In this document: positions 36,400 to 48,575 of the stretch, piece after piece | Numbering within the stretch: position 1 is the first letter of the stretch | Layout: each line of letters starts with the position of its first letter | Assembly (NCBI GenBank): GCA_028023455.1 | Contig: JAQFVV010000001.1 | Location: forward strand, 23,921,401-23,985,400 | Source: Epiperipatus broadwayi | Taxonomy: Eukaryota > Onychophora > Udeonychophora > Euonychophora > Peripatidae | Direction of reading: 5' to 3' | DNA: 64,000 bases | Program-made: the position numbers and the translations under genes | The notes under the pieces: model-generated | What the model saw: only the letters and a program-made list of their open reading frames with translations | Told to the model about the DNA's origin: nothing | The model's database searches: none

Positions 36400-37190
36400 T
36401 GTAAAATATTCAATTATATGTAATAAATTTAGTTATAGCGATACAAAATAAAATGGATAAAAGAAAAGGTTAGTTAAACTACGTTAAAAAGTAAAAAACC
36501 TTGAATAGAGACAAATAAATGGATATAATATCTGAAGATTTTAAAAGTTTAGATTATAGCAGAAAAGAATTCCTAAGATAAATGAGTAGTTAGTATTCAA
36601 AAATCAGGAAGTTAAGAGAATGTTGTTGTACAATAATTATTGATTTATGGGCAGATAACGTAATTTTAATAATGGTTAAGCAGAACTAAAAAACAGAAGG
36701 TAAGACTCCCCACCCCCACCCCCAAGATTATGTGATAAAATAAAATTAATTACCCCAGAAAAGAAAGGAAGGGGGAAAAAAGACAACAGAACAAAAGAAG
36801 GGTGATGTACATAAAAAAAAGTAGAAAAAAAAGACTGGCATTCTTTTATGCCGCTGCCTGCAGTATGAGTCCACTATCATCATTGCAGTAAAGACTACCA
36901 TCAGAGGACTATATTCCCCAGATCTCAGCTTCTGTGGGTGACCAAGCTGATTAGGACTTTAGCAGAATTCTCCAGTCTTATTTTATGAAATGCCTCAAGA
37001 GGCCTCCTGAGGGTTTTACTTTTCTTTTATGTAAAAGCATAGTAAAGTACACTGTTGTTTACCTAGGTGTATGAATATTCTATTTAATTGTTTATTGATC
37101 TGATGAGTTAGGCTAGCACAAGTTGCAGCCCTATATGTATATAGAAGATTTAATTGTTTTAATTGCTAATTAATCATTTAATACTAATAC
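36400..37190 (+). repeat. Gypsy element B: LTR of about 0.8 kb
   Basis: It begins TGTAAAATATTCAATTATAT right after the polypurine tract. It matches 41790-42738 in reverse, with shared GAGCTGAGATC/CTCAGCTTCTG, AGCTGATTAGGACTT, AAACCCTC, GTACACTGTTG, TAACTCATC/GATGAGTTAG and TTGCAG-CCCATATGT. The 3' edge is set by the end of this match near 37190. Confidence 0.8.
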
Positions 37191-37740
37191 ATATGTTTAA
37201 TGATAAAACAGTCTTTAAATAATCCACAGGAAAGCAAAGGCTCCTCCAGTATGCTTAAAAAAAGGAATAGAGAAAAAGGAATAAATCACTCATCGAGCTT
37301 GACAATAGCTACAATTTTTACACCTATACAACATATGTTCTTAAAACTCAACAAAAGAAAATCAATTTTGCACCTATTTTCATTAGGATTTAGTATGTAT
37401 TTTATAGTATAATATGTGTGAATATTTTTTTTTTTTTTACATATTTGAACAAAACAAATTGATAATTCATTTTAGTAAATAAAGCCATTCAACTAAACTC
37501 TGGAATCTACAAATGTAATTAATGAGATATACATCTATGAGACTTGACCATGAAAAACCTGTAAACAATGCCTGCTCAAGAATATCACTACTTATGCTGT
37601 TAGATCATTAAAAATTAAAAACAATTTCAATACTGTCTTCATTTTTTTCTTTTCTTCCCTCACTTAGGATGATATAAGGTTAGATCTTCCTGATTTTCTC
37701 ATATCATTGACCATTTTTTCTATGTCAAGACAATGGGATT
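37191..37740. other. A+T-rich sequence, nothing recognised
   Basis: A 70-codon chance frame (37200-37412) has no recognisable motif. Confidence 0.4.
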
Positions 37741-39150
37741 GTGTGAATAATATTTCTGTAGTGTAATTTTCACTACACCAATCTCAAGCAAGCTAGGGAT
37801 TAATTTCTTTCTGCTTTTAACTATTTGTGGAAGGATGTAATCATAAACATATGACCAAAGACGTGATAAAAATGTATGATCCAAATAATGCACATTTTGT
37901 ACTGAACCAGCACACATCAGTTGGTCCAGATCACAATCTTTTACACATATATTTATCATTGTTCAGTATATATGAATAGCCAAATACTACAGTTTATTTG
38001 ATAAGTATCAAACTTACTGCCCTCACAACTTTGATGCAAACCACTTGATGGAGGTACATTAATAATATTTATTGGTCATTTGTTAGATTAGAGATTATCC
38101 ACTTAATGAATAATATTTCTGTAGTGTAATCTTCATTACATCACTCTCACACAAAATAGGGACTGGTTTTTATCCGCTTTTAACGCATGGATGGGTGCGT
38201 TCATAAACATATGTCCAAAGATATGTGAAAAATATATATGATCCCCAAGATACACATTTCATGCTGAATCAGCACTCATGAGTTGATCCACATAATGTTC
38301 TACCTCTTACACATATCTTTATCTCTAGTCTAATGAATGATTAATAAAAATTATTAATATACTTTCATTAAGTGGTTTGTGTCAAAGTTGTGAGAGCAAT
38401 AAGTATGAAACTCATCAATTAAACTGTAGTAATTGGTTATTTATATATACTGAATAATGATATAGATATATGTAAGAGATAGTGCTGGTTCAACATGTAA
38501 TGTGCATCTTTGGAGTTATATATCTTTTTCACATTGTCTTTCATATGTTTATAATTATACCCTACCCCCACAAAGGGTTAAAAACTGATAGAAACCAGTC
38601 CCTACCTGGCATGAGAGTGGTGTAGTGAAAATTACACTACAGAAGTATTATCCATTAAGTGGTTAATCTTTACCCCAGGGGTTCCCAACCCTATGCCCGT
38701 GGGCACCACGGCACCCGCAGACCATTTTACGTGTGCCCGCCGCTATCTGAACACAATAAAAAATTATTTATCTGATACAAATAAATTTAATTTTTATAAT
38801 TTCTTATAAATTATTGTATTATATTGTAATCAAATTGTAGGGCATACTATACTTTTACAGCATAAAAATATAAACGTTAATTATATGTTAAAATTTTATT
38901 TTTGAAATAAATATTTCTTTTGTACATTATGTGTATTATTAACAATATCCAACTATAAATTTACATTGAAAAAATAAATGGTGCTCGCCATCTGGTTGAA
39001 AAAAATAAATGGTGCCCGCCTCCTGGCCGGTATTATAGAATGTGCTCTTAAGTGCAAAAAGGTTGGGGACACCTGCTTTAGTCTAATGAATGGTTAATAA
39101 AAATTATTAATGGGATTGTGTATTTGTACAATCACATTCCATTCATTAAG
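37741..39150. repeat. 362-bp repeat family: two tandem units, one inverted unit, and a broken fourth
   Basis: TGAATAATATTTCTGTAGTG begins units at 37744 and 38106 (period 362). A third unit is inverted (about 38395-38660), ending in TTACACTACAGAAGTATTAT. A fourth, beyond it, is split by the hAT MITE at 38676 and resumes as TAATGAATGGTTAATAAAAA. The arrangement, tandem followed by inverted, is the same as in the HH-1 family. The inverted unit holds CTGATAGAAACCAGTCCC, which looks like a hammerhead with stem II missing, but that reading is weak. No coding frame. Confidence 0.8.
38676..39075. mobile_element. hAT-type MITE, 400 bp, nested in the 362-bp repeat
   Basis: The termini are CAGGGGTTCCCAACC and GGTTGGGGACACCTG, the typical hAT/Charlie-like ends. 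The flanking 8-mers ctttaccc and ctttagtc agree at six of eight positions, as a decayed hAT target duplication. The ends are GC-rich (CCCGTGGGCACCACGGCACC; GGTGCCCGCCTCCTGG) and the middle A+T-rich. There is no transposase. Removing it rejoins the surrounding repeat unit. Confidence 0.9.
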
Positions 39151-39344
39151 TATATATCAATTCTGATTTTTAATAATGATTCAACTGAAATATAATATTA
39201 TGCATAAATATTTCATAAAACTGTTCGCTCATTTATTTCGAAAATCAGAATTTATTAACAAATACTTGTGCAAGTAACAGCTGCGTGTTAAATTAATCAG
39301 TACTGTAGATATATCAAACAACGAGCTATTATGTGATGTGATGT

Positions 39345-40450
39345 GATGTATTATGGCTTCTCCTTAAACGAAGTCAAGAATATCTCAGCAATTATGCCCA
39401 GATAAACCTGTTAGCCACTTTCTTTTACATTCCCCACTCTAAATTTACCCATAATCTGCTCTATCCCATTTCCACAACATAATTTTTGTCAACTCTATAA
39501 CCTTTATATCTAAATCCCCCTTATCTTTTCCCAAACCCAGCATAAAAACCAATAATTCACTTTCTGTATAATCACTCTTTTCATATTTATTTTCCACAAC
39601 TTCATTATATGTACCCTTTCTGTTTTCAAACATTTACATTCAATTAACAAATGCCTAATATTTTCAATTCCTTCCTTACATAATTTACAAAATAAATCAC
39701 CCATATTTTTCCATTTACATGTATATTCTTTTGTAGCTAAAGATCCCGAGCCTTAAACAATAAACTACTTTCCTTACTATTATCATATATTAACTCACAC
39801 CTAATATTCTGTTTATTTCTATATATATTTAAACTCTTTTTACTCTCCATACTATTTCTCCATCTCTCTAACTCCCTAGTCTTTATTAATAAATTTATTC
39901 TTTTATCCCATTCCTTACTACTATAACACTCAATAATCCTCTTAACACAATCATCCCATCTTTTGTACAAATATACTGATATAAATTCTTTATCCAAATC
40001 TTTTGCATAGCGCATTACCTTTCTCACCCATCTTGTTACCTGCCCTTTACTCATAACCCAATTAAATACTATTTTAGCTATTCTTTTATTATCCATAAAC
40101 TGCAATCTACCAAACATTTTCATTTTACTTTTTGCATCTCTCATATGAAAACTTGACCATCCCATTTCTCCTTGAATTGCCTCCCTTGCTGTCCATACTT
40201 CTGCATCCAATGCATGTCTTCCTACTTCCCTTTGAGCTTTTTCTAAATAATCTAATATCTTTTTACTAACATATAATGCATCATTACCATATGTTAACCC
40301 TGCTACTGCAACTCCTTTCCATATAATTCTAGCTACATCATATTTATTATATGAAAATACTGTTAATTTCTTTATCAATCCCTTTCTTTTCTTTGCTTCA
40401 TTAATCAATTTTTTTCTCCCATTCATCCAAATAATTTTTCTGATTACTTA
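39345..40450 (-). pseudogene. LINE ORF2 C-terminal fragment, copy 2, with its 3' end
   Basis: The main frame (40426-39737, 229 codons) contains AVAGLTYGNDALYVSKKILD, EKAQREVGRHALDAEVWTAR, EAIQGEMGWSSFHMRDAKSK and VTRWVRKVMRYAKDLDKEF. This is the region after the reverse-transcriptase fingers and palm in many arthropod and other animal LINEs. After a frameshift, FCKLCKEGIENIRHLLIEC is the terminal Cys/His knuckle. A further shift gives SELLVFMLGLGKDKGDLDIK and a stop at 39445. The 3' tail ends in a short TGATG-type tandem run (39339-39352), typical of LINE 3' ends. The reverse-transcriptase core and endonuclease are missing by 5' truncation. It is the same family as 24741-25578. Confidence 0.85.
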
Positions 40451-41054
40451 AAATATATACGCCATCTCACGGAAATTTCAACAACTTTATTTTAAACTGC
40501 AGTACTATACTTATTTTAAATAAACAATAAAATTACTTAAAACAATTATGGATATGTCCAAGTCTATTATATTAGAAACGTAGTTTATTATTTATTAAAA
40601 AGGAATTAGTATTATCATGGAAAATGGATCAGATTCTATATCAATCTTTTATTATATAGATGATTAATTTCTAAACTTAAAAAATAAATTTAAAAAAAAT
40701 GGTATAAAAGATTGTATAACAAAAAGTTTTTATTTAAATTTTTTGTAAAAATTTAGATTACAATATAGAAAAATATTAAAATAATTTAATGTATGATATG
40801 TATCAGTAGATATATGTGCACATAGTAACTTATTCATAATATGATATTATTAATAGGCTAACATAGAAAGTAAATTGTATTATTATTATTTGAATAAAAC
40901 AACAATTTACACGTATTTTTAGACATTGTCTTACATATCTATTGTATGTTTCTGTTTGTTTGTTTTGTTTTATTAAAAATTTATCAATAATAAAATTATA
41001 GCAGATTTGTATCAGTATAATGTTACTTGAAGTATACTGTCAATATATATATAT
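40451..41054. other. A+T-rich sequence, nothing recognised
   Basis: Only low-complexity sequence was seen. Confidence 0.45.
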
Positions 41055-41637
41055 TAAAACAGGCAAAACTCTCTATACTTATTGCCACTTAATGCAAGCC
41101 AGAGTAATCAATGGATGCCAGAAGGCTTATGCATAAAATCACCATCTAGTCCCTACTCATCCAATATCTCCAGACTAATTTCTGGCTTTTGTCATTGAGG
41201 AGCCTTGGATCTGAGAGCACTGCATCTAGATCTTAGGATCTAATTCAACCATCCAGTAGTCACCTTTTATCTCTACTTAATGACAAAACTATGAGTCTTA
41301 AATTGAAAACACTATAATATTTTCAATCCAAGCTCATTAGCTTATATAGTCATATAGGTCTGAAACAGCAAATGATCACCATTTTTTAAGCTTGCTTATA
41401 ACTATTATTAAAACAGGAAAAACTCTCTATATGCATTGCCACTCAGTGCAACCCAGAGTAATCAATTTAAGACTCATAGTTTTGTAGTTAAGTAGAGATA
41501 AAAGGTGGTTTCCGGAGGGTTGCATTAGATCTTAAGATCTAGGTGCAATGCTCTCAGATCCAAGGCTCCTCACTGACAAAGGTCAAAAGCCAGAAATTAG
41601 TCTGGGATATTGGATGAGTAGGCACTAGACTACTGTT
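41055..41637. mobile_element. HH-1 family composite, older copy with two decayed hammerheads
   Basis: One family arm starts at about 41058 (AACAGGCAAAACTCTC). The internal segment follows with GAGGAGCCTTGGATCTGAGA and ATCTTAGGATCTAATTCAAC, then a second end at about 41410. An inverted piece (from about 41466) repeats ACTCATAGTTTTGTAGTTAA through to the ribozyme. The minus-strand ribozyme site (about 41170-41202) has lost most of CUGAUGA. The plus-strand one (41567-41608) reads CUGACAA with the essential G8 changed to A. Both should be inactive. Confidence 0.8.
41567..41608 (+). ncRNA. Decayed hammerhead (G8 to A)
   Basis: UCCUCA / CUGACAA / AGGU-caaaa-GCCA / GAAA / UUAGUC / UGGGAU. The overall order and the GUC site persist, but the core carries CUGACAA in place of CUGANGA and stem I has dropped to about four pairs. 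Confidence 0.6.
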
Positions 41638-42738
41638 AACTGTCCCACTACTAACTTCTATCTAATTTACTAATGATTTTCCCTCTCAGCTTTTTCTTTA
41701 AGTTTGAACAACTGTGCCATTAATTTGCTGTGTCCCTGATCATGACTGAGGGCCCAGCAAACCCATACACCATTGAGTTAGTAGACAACAATATATATAT
41801 ATTAATGATTTATTAACAATTAAAACAGTTAAATAATTAAATCTTCTATACACATATGGGTCTGCAACTTGTGCTAGCTTAACTCATCGGGTTGAATAAT
41901 GAATAAACAACTAAATAGAATATTCATACAACTAGGTAAACAATGGTGTACTTTACCTTCACTATATAGTCTATGCTTTTATATGAAAGAAAAGTAAAAC
42001 CCTCAGTGGGTCTCTTGATGCATTTTATAAAATAGTAATAAGACCGGGGTGGTCTACTGAAGTCCTAATCAGCTTGGTCACCTGCAGGAGCTGAGATCTT
42101 AGGAATGGCAATCTTCACTGCAGTGAACTCATACCACAAACAGCAGCAAAAAAAGAGAGCCAGTCCTTCTAACTTTTTATACACCACCCTTCTTTTGTCC
42201 TCTTTTTTCCCCTCCCTTATTTTTCTGGAATAATTAATTTTATTTTACCACATAATCTTGGGGGTTTCTTCTCTTGCCTTTTATATTTTAGTTCTGCTTG
42301 AACAATTTAATGAATATTAAAAGTAGAGTTTTATTATCTGCCTGTAAATCAATAATTACTGTACAACAATATTCTAACTTTTGTTAAAACAGGCAAACTC
42401 ACTATATATATTGCCACACATAGCAAGCCAGAAGGCTGTGTGGCAATATATATAGTGAGTTTTGCCTGTTTTAACAACAGTTATACACAAGCATATGAGG
42501 AGGTGGTCATGTGATGCTTATTGGCTTAAAACATTCTAACTTCCTAATTTTTGAATACTAACTTCTCGTTTATCTATTTCCGATATAATCTAAACTTTTA
42601 AGATCTACAGGATTTATATACATTTATTTGTTTGTTTCTTTTCAATACTTATTTTTTAACTTAGTTTAATTAACCTTTTCTTTTATCCATTTTATTTCGT
42701 ATCTCTAACTAAATTTATTACATATAATTGAATGTTTT
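41638..42738 (-). repeat. Gypsy B-type LTR, reversed, with a piece of 5' leader
   Basis: Reads as the reverse complement of 36400-37190 from 42738 down to about 41790. Beyond the LTR end, about 150 bases (41640-41790) of unique sequence follow, with TGGTGTATGGGTTTGC near the junction; this may be the primer-binding and leader region. It contains a nested foldback (next entry). No coding part remains. Confidence 0.75.
42381..42532. mobile_element. HH-1 family foldback nested in the reversed LTR
   Basis: The arms are AACAGGCAAACTCACTATAT and the complement ending GTGAGTTTTGCCTGTTTTAA. The loop is a mere AGCAAGCCAGAAGGCT. The tail is GGTCATGTGATGCTTATTGG. ATTCTAACTT flanks it on both sides (42371-42380 and 42533-42542), and the uninterrupted LTR at 36400 shows the empty site. 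There is no ribozyme core. Confidence 0.9.
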
Positions 42739-45700
42739 AAATTTTTAATACAATAATTATTCTACAATAGACATTTTATTTTATATTTTATTTATATATA
42801 TTTACAGTATATGTACACACGTATATATATATATATGGCTTCTAATAATCGATACAAAAAGTTTTAATAACTTATTCTGTTATGATTATGGCTACAATAT
42901 TGATCTTACACTAAATTTTCCTGTAAAACATTCTTGTTATCACATCTTCACATCACACTATAATTTATCAAATAATTTTTAAATGTCTTAAAATCGCAGT
43001 AATGAAACATTAATATTTACTTGTTTAATGTTCCAAAATTTTCAAATTCTAAAGTAAAAATTTGTATATTTATTTGTAAAAATTAAGCAAATTTGATAAT
43101 AAAAGCCTTGTTTAAATTTTATTTAAAAAAGCTGCATATTTTACTGCAAGTTAGATGATCATGAGTTGGTATCAAATCACTGAGACATGGAATAATAACC
43201 AGGTAAAAACGTTAAACCAGTAAAATAACTGATTTTTAAAAAACAACAACAACATACACACACACACACACACACAAAACAGCTAAAAAATTTAATGAGA
43301 CAGTATTTATTGGTTGAAAATGTTTTATAGTTAATATTCAGAATCTCTTGACTATATTTGAACTTTTTATTGATTTTTAGATCAATCTTGAAGGAATCAA
43401 TTTTGTTGACCCAACAATTATGCTTATTTTGAGATTGGAGTTTTTATTTGGCTTATTTTATTTACTCTTTTATATAAAATGAATTATTCAGTTTTGGAAC
43501 TGACCTGTAATTATTCTGCTTGTTTACTGAAAATTTATATTTACCACTGCAGTAAACTTTTCAGAAAATTAGAATGCGTTTCTATGCCCATATAATCACT
43601 ATTGAACAGATTCGAACATCTTGGTAGGCTTTCCTTCTGTTTATGTGTGTGTGTTTTTTTCTGAGAAGGTGGCAAATTGAAGACTTCTTTAAAACGTTAT
43701 AAAAGATTCTTTTTGTAAATATTTGGCTCTTCATTCATAACAGTTTAGTCAGTGATATCAATTAATCAATCAATAACTGGATTTGAAAGCATTCGACCAC
43801 TAATACTAGTGAGTGTCAATCACAATTTTTTTTTTTTAGGTGTTTAGCTGATTCTTAATTAATTTATCAAATCTACTTTCCCAATAAGTAGAGAAAAAAA
43901 AGAAAAACAACAGTGAAAAGGTTTTCTCTAATAGAAATATTAAAATATCTTTATAGTAAAAATAGCTTTAAATCTTTTGATTTTATTATTATTGTTGCTA
44001 TTATTTCTCTGATGTTTTTCTTAAATTTAAAATAGCCAAAACATAAAATAGTGATTATATAAAAAAAATCCAGATAAAACAAATCTGATTGCTTCCACCC
44101 CATAAAGAAATTGCATACTTTACACTAGAGTTTACATTTTTTAGAGCCAAATTTAAGTGACATTAGGAAGAACTTGGTGAGGTTGCATAAAGTTATTCAA
44201 CTATAAAAAAGTTGATCAAGATCAATAGAATTAATCAATGATGGTGTATTAGATCTGAATCTGGTGAGAAGTAATATTAATAAATGCAACCATTAAATAT
44301 GAAAAAGTATTTAATTTTTATAGCATTTGCTTTTTATAATTCATTTTTGACATGTAATTGTTTATTGGAATTATTACTTTAATTCAGGAATGGCCATCCT
44401 ATAACACATGCCAAAGTTGATACAATGTGGGATTAATTGCAATGCATTGAAGCATTGATTATAAAATTAAAAAAAATTAAAGCTGAAATTCATAAAACAG
44501 TGTTTACTAGTGGGAAATTTTTTTTAGCACAAGTTAGATATTTTCCAATCCTAAATGATTGTAATTGTTTTTAACTTTTATTTTATAACTATTCTTTATA
44601 AGCCTTGAAGTTTTGTTCTTTATGAAAATTATTTTCATCAATAAAATTGATAAAAAATAAAATGAGATTAAGTCTGAGTGATTGGAATTTTGAAAATAAT
44701 CCACTTAATTCCAACATTAAAAGTCTGTTGCAAAGCAAAATAGATACAGAAATCTTTTTAAAGTAAGCAATATTTAATCTTCATATTTTTTCTATAGAAA
44801 AAAAAATGTCAAATATAATTTATTTATAGCATATATTTTATACAAAAATTGAATACTAATACAAATATCATATGGCTTATATAAACTCATAAGTGAAAAA
44901 TGTATAGATTAAAATATTGCCTATCCTGGCTTTAATGAATCTATTTTTTAAAATGTTGTATATTGTATAACATATATACCAAATGTACAAAGTTTACTGA
45001 ATTGTGTTCAAACTAATGATGATTAAAAAAAAAAAATATCAATCTAATCAAAATATAAAAAGAAACCAATGGCAAGCCCATTTGTAATCATTGATTTACA
45101 ATAGTTGTCCCCAATTTTAGATCATAAAAAGATATTAGTTAATTCATATAAAACTTAACAAATATAAAAAAAAATTAAATAGTGACTGTGAAAATATAAT
45201 ACTGAATATATGCTTATTATTATTTTTTCTTTGTATAAATATAAAAATGCAGGTTTTTTTACTATTAGTTTTAAAAATAATTATTACGCTTTATTCATAT
45301 AAAATTTATAAAAGTGACAACAATAAACCATTTCTTTGTACTGTTTATTGCAATAATAAAATGAAGACTCGAACAATAAAAATTCCTGAGAGAGCTTTTT
45401 TTGGGTGTAAATTCCTTAAATTTATGCCATCTTTAATTTCTGTCTCTATATTCAAATTTAATGACATTTAATGACATCACTTTCATTTCTCAATCTTTTT
45501 CCAATTAGAATTTTAAAATCTTCTAATACTAATTTTAAAATGTTTGATCTCATTTTATTTCCTGAATCATTTTATTATTTATTGTCATACTGTCATGAGG
45601 ATATTTTTTTGTAGTGTTACTGCTTTGGATATGTTTGAATTTCTTCAATTTTTTTTCTTAATTCGATAGATTTTTAAAAAAATTTGGTATATTTTGAGAT

Positions 45701-46019
45701 TTTTGAATCTGTTTTAGTTTCTATTATTGTTTGTGTGATCTGGTTCTTTACTATTTCTATAATAGATTGAACTACGTTAATTTATTTATTTTTTCACTTT
45801 GAATAGTGATTTCGAACATTATTGTCTTTATTTTATTTAGTTTTAATACATAATTTTAATGGATTTTATTTTCTGAAGAAAACAATGTTAAATATTATTT
45901 ATCTACAGAATATGGTATTTTGTACAAAAATTGTACAAATGTTGTAAGGCTTATATAAACTCATAAGTAAAAACATTGAATTAACAATTATATTTAATGA
46001 TAAAATAATAGACTTAAAA
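42739..46019. other. A+T-rich sequence with a CA microsatellite; no gene recognised
   Basis: (CA)n at about 43254-43277 and a TA run at 42823. A short frame at 45247-45471 starts with a hydrophobic segment but has no support. Nothing else. Confidence 0.45.
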
Positions 46020-46565
46020 GTTATAGAAAATGAAAAAGGTCACTTTGAACTTGCCATCTGATAAAATTATAGTAAACATTTCATTTTTGGAAATACAAGC
46101 TCATAAAAGCAATGTCACATTATATATGACTTGCTTTATTGATAATTATAATTTTACATTTATGGCTTTGGCTATGCTGAGGCTATTAATATATGGTAGA
46201 TCTGAATTTGGTTCAGTCCCATATAGCTATTTGAGTTAGATAGCTGGAGTAAAAGACATTTTCATGTCCGAAAACTTCAGAGTTTCTACTTAAATATTAC
46301 GTATAAAATAAGTGCTGGGTTTTTGAGTTGATATTTTAGATCTAGTGTCCAAATATTCTAGCTCTTCACTGAAGTGATCCATAAGCTTGAAACTAATTGG
46401 TCTAGGATAAGAGTATTTCAGATAGAGATTTTAAAATGTTTTCTCTTACCGCATTTATCAATTAAGAGCTTGTTTGAGCTATTGCTATGCTATCTGTATT
46501 TCATTTTTGTAAATACAAGCTTATAAAAGCAATGTGACATTATATATGACTTGCTTTATTGACAA
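46020..46565 (+). mobile_element. Ancient HH-1 relative, about 421-bp unit with relict hammerhead
   Basis: AATACAAGCT(C/T)ATAAAAGCAATG recurs at about 46091 and 46513, 421 bases apart, marking one unit plus the start of the next. Between them, GGTTCAGTCCCATATAGCTA and GCTCTTCACTGAAG align with the HH-1 internal sequence (GTTCAGACCCATATGACTAT, GCTCCTCACTGACG). The ribozyme site reads CUGAAGU/../GAAAC/..GGUC/UAGGAU (46363-46408), with A9 changed and stem I broken. This is an older subfamily. Confidence 0.65.
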
Positions 46566-47716
46566 TAGTAAACATTTTATTTCACTATAGTGCTATTTCT
46601 ACTGCTACTCTGGAGACTTTTAACTACTTTATTTTCTTCAATCTTTAACTCTTACAAATAAATATTAATGGGTTTTAATTTCAACGGGTATGTTTTCCCT
46701 ATCGAGTATTTTAATACGTTTGTTTATCTTTGGTTAGTTCTGTTTTAAATTTTTTAATATATATTAAACATTTGATAAATTTAATTTTTTAATTTAAAAA
46801 AAAAAAATCATGCGTAGAATTTTGTATTGTAAAAATTCAATTTTCATTGCTTTTTTTATGAGATTTTTTTCAATCCTTATTTTTCTTTTTTATGATTTTT
46901 ATGTTTTTAAAAAAATCCGATTTAGAATTTTAAAATGAGTTTTTAGAAATAGTCATTGAATGTCTTTTTCTTCTCTAGAAGTTAGTGTGATCACATAATA
47001 ATGGATTGTTTTATGTATCATTTATTGCTTTTAATTGACATTTTAATTTTTATAAGTACAGTTTACATATTGAATATCGAATTTTATTTTTTAGTTAATG
47101 ATAAAGTGTATTTCTCCTGATTTAATAGAGTTGTCTTCAAAACATTGAGGAATATAAATTTAATATGCTTTTGCATTTTCTGTTATTTATGTTTGATATT
47201 CTCCAGTTGCCTTCAATACATTTGTAATTATTCTCCAACTGTTTAACAGTTCCAGTTTTGACTTATGTAATCTCTGGAAAATTACAAATTTATTTTTTTT
47301 GCTTGTTTGTTGTGTTTTGATATAGCTTTGATTTTGTTGATTAGTGGTTTTAATTCAAAATTTTCTTGTTAATTTAAGAATGAACTGTTGATAATCAAAA
47401 GGTGTGCTTGTTATCACATTAGTAGCTGGGCCACTTTAAAATAGGTATCAGCAAAACAATGGACTGGGATACTAGTTTTGGCACTGAAATTTGAAAAAGT
47501 AAATGTACCAAGTAGACTTTTTATTTTTGTTAAGTACATCTTAATATCTCCATAAGTTATAAAATTGTTACAAAATGAATAAAGATATATATAAAATAAT
47601 TTTCAATCTATATTTCCATTGAATTAGCCTTTTCAGTTAGATATGTTATATATAAGATGCCTTTCAATTGACTTTATGATTGTATTTATTGCATACTGCC
47701 ATAGCTCAATTTTCAA
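46566..47716. other. A+T-rich sequence, nothing recognised
   Basis: No frame, RNA gene or repeat partner found. Confidence 0.45.
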
Positions 47717-47969
47717 CCACTAAACATCACATGACTAACATTTCCTACCCTTACACAAGCTGGTTAAAATATTAAAGTAATGCCATGCAATGCAAGCCGT
47801 AATAATCAATAAATGCACAAGTCTTCATACAGTAGTGCCACCCAGTGAAAGCTATAATAATCAATAGATGCGAGAAGATTTATGCACAAATCTTTTGACA
47901 TCCATTGATTTCTATGGCTTACACTGGATAGCACTATTATATGGAGAGTTTGCTATTGTTTTACAATTG
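47717..47969. mobile_element. HH-1 family foldback, diverged
   Basis: Arms contain GTAATGCCATGCAATGCAAG and a second start CTTCATACAGTAGTGCCACC, answered by ATCCATTGATTTCTATGGCT and GCACTATTATATGGAGAGTT. AATTTTCAA flanks it (47708-47716 and 47970-47978). No ribozyme core. Confidence 0.75.
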
Positions 47970-48316
47970 AATTTTCAAAAAGCATACTTTCTACACATTC
48001 AATGATGATTATCATTTTCATACAAATACATTAATGATTGATTATTAATAATCATTTGTTATATTAGAAGCCAAATGAAGAGGTTAGTGCAGCCAAAATG
48101 CATATTAACATCATTTATATTTTTGTAATGGTTTTACTCATTTGCTCAAAATATGAGTGTTGAATAATGATTTCAAATGCATTTAAAATATTATGCATAT
48201 ATAGAGAAGGGAGGTAGTAACATTACATAAATGAAGATTTGTTCAAAGGAATAAAGGTTCTCAACTTATATAACTAAAGGAATAGTATTCAATTTAATTA
48301 CAAAATAATCAAACCA

Positions 48317-48469
48317 TCACACGATCACTATTTCTTATGCTAGCACATTACTGTTATTAAAACAGGCAAAACTCTCCATACATTAGTGTCACTCAGTGCC
48401 AATCAGCATCCATTGATTACTCTGGTTGGCACTGAGTGGCACTACTATATGGAAAGTTTTGCCTGTTTT
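48317..48469. mobile_element. HH-1 family foldback with a 13-bp target duplication
   Basis: Begins TCACACGATCACTATTTCTT, then the arms AACAGGCAAAACTCTCCATA and GGAAAGTTTTGCCTGTTTTA. The loop is GCATCCATTGATTACTC. AATAATCAAACCA flanks it exactly (48304-48316 and 48470-48482). No ribozyme core. Confidence 0.9.
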
Positions 48470-48575
48470 AATAATCAAACCAATTGAAATCAGAAATATT
48501 ATATATCCCAAATCTCTAACTGCCAATTGACACAAATATGTCAGTCTGAAAACATTTTTACATAGAAATCTAAAC

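Noticed and set aside
45247-45471. 74-codon frame with hydrophobic N-terminus as a small secreted protein gene
   Set aside because: The hydrophobic stretch comes from T-rich sequence; no promoter, splice or homology support.
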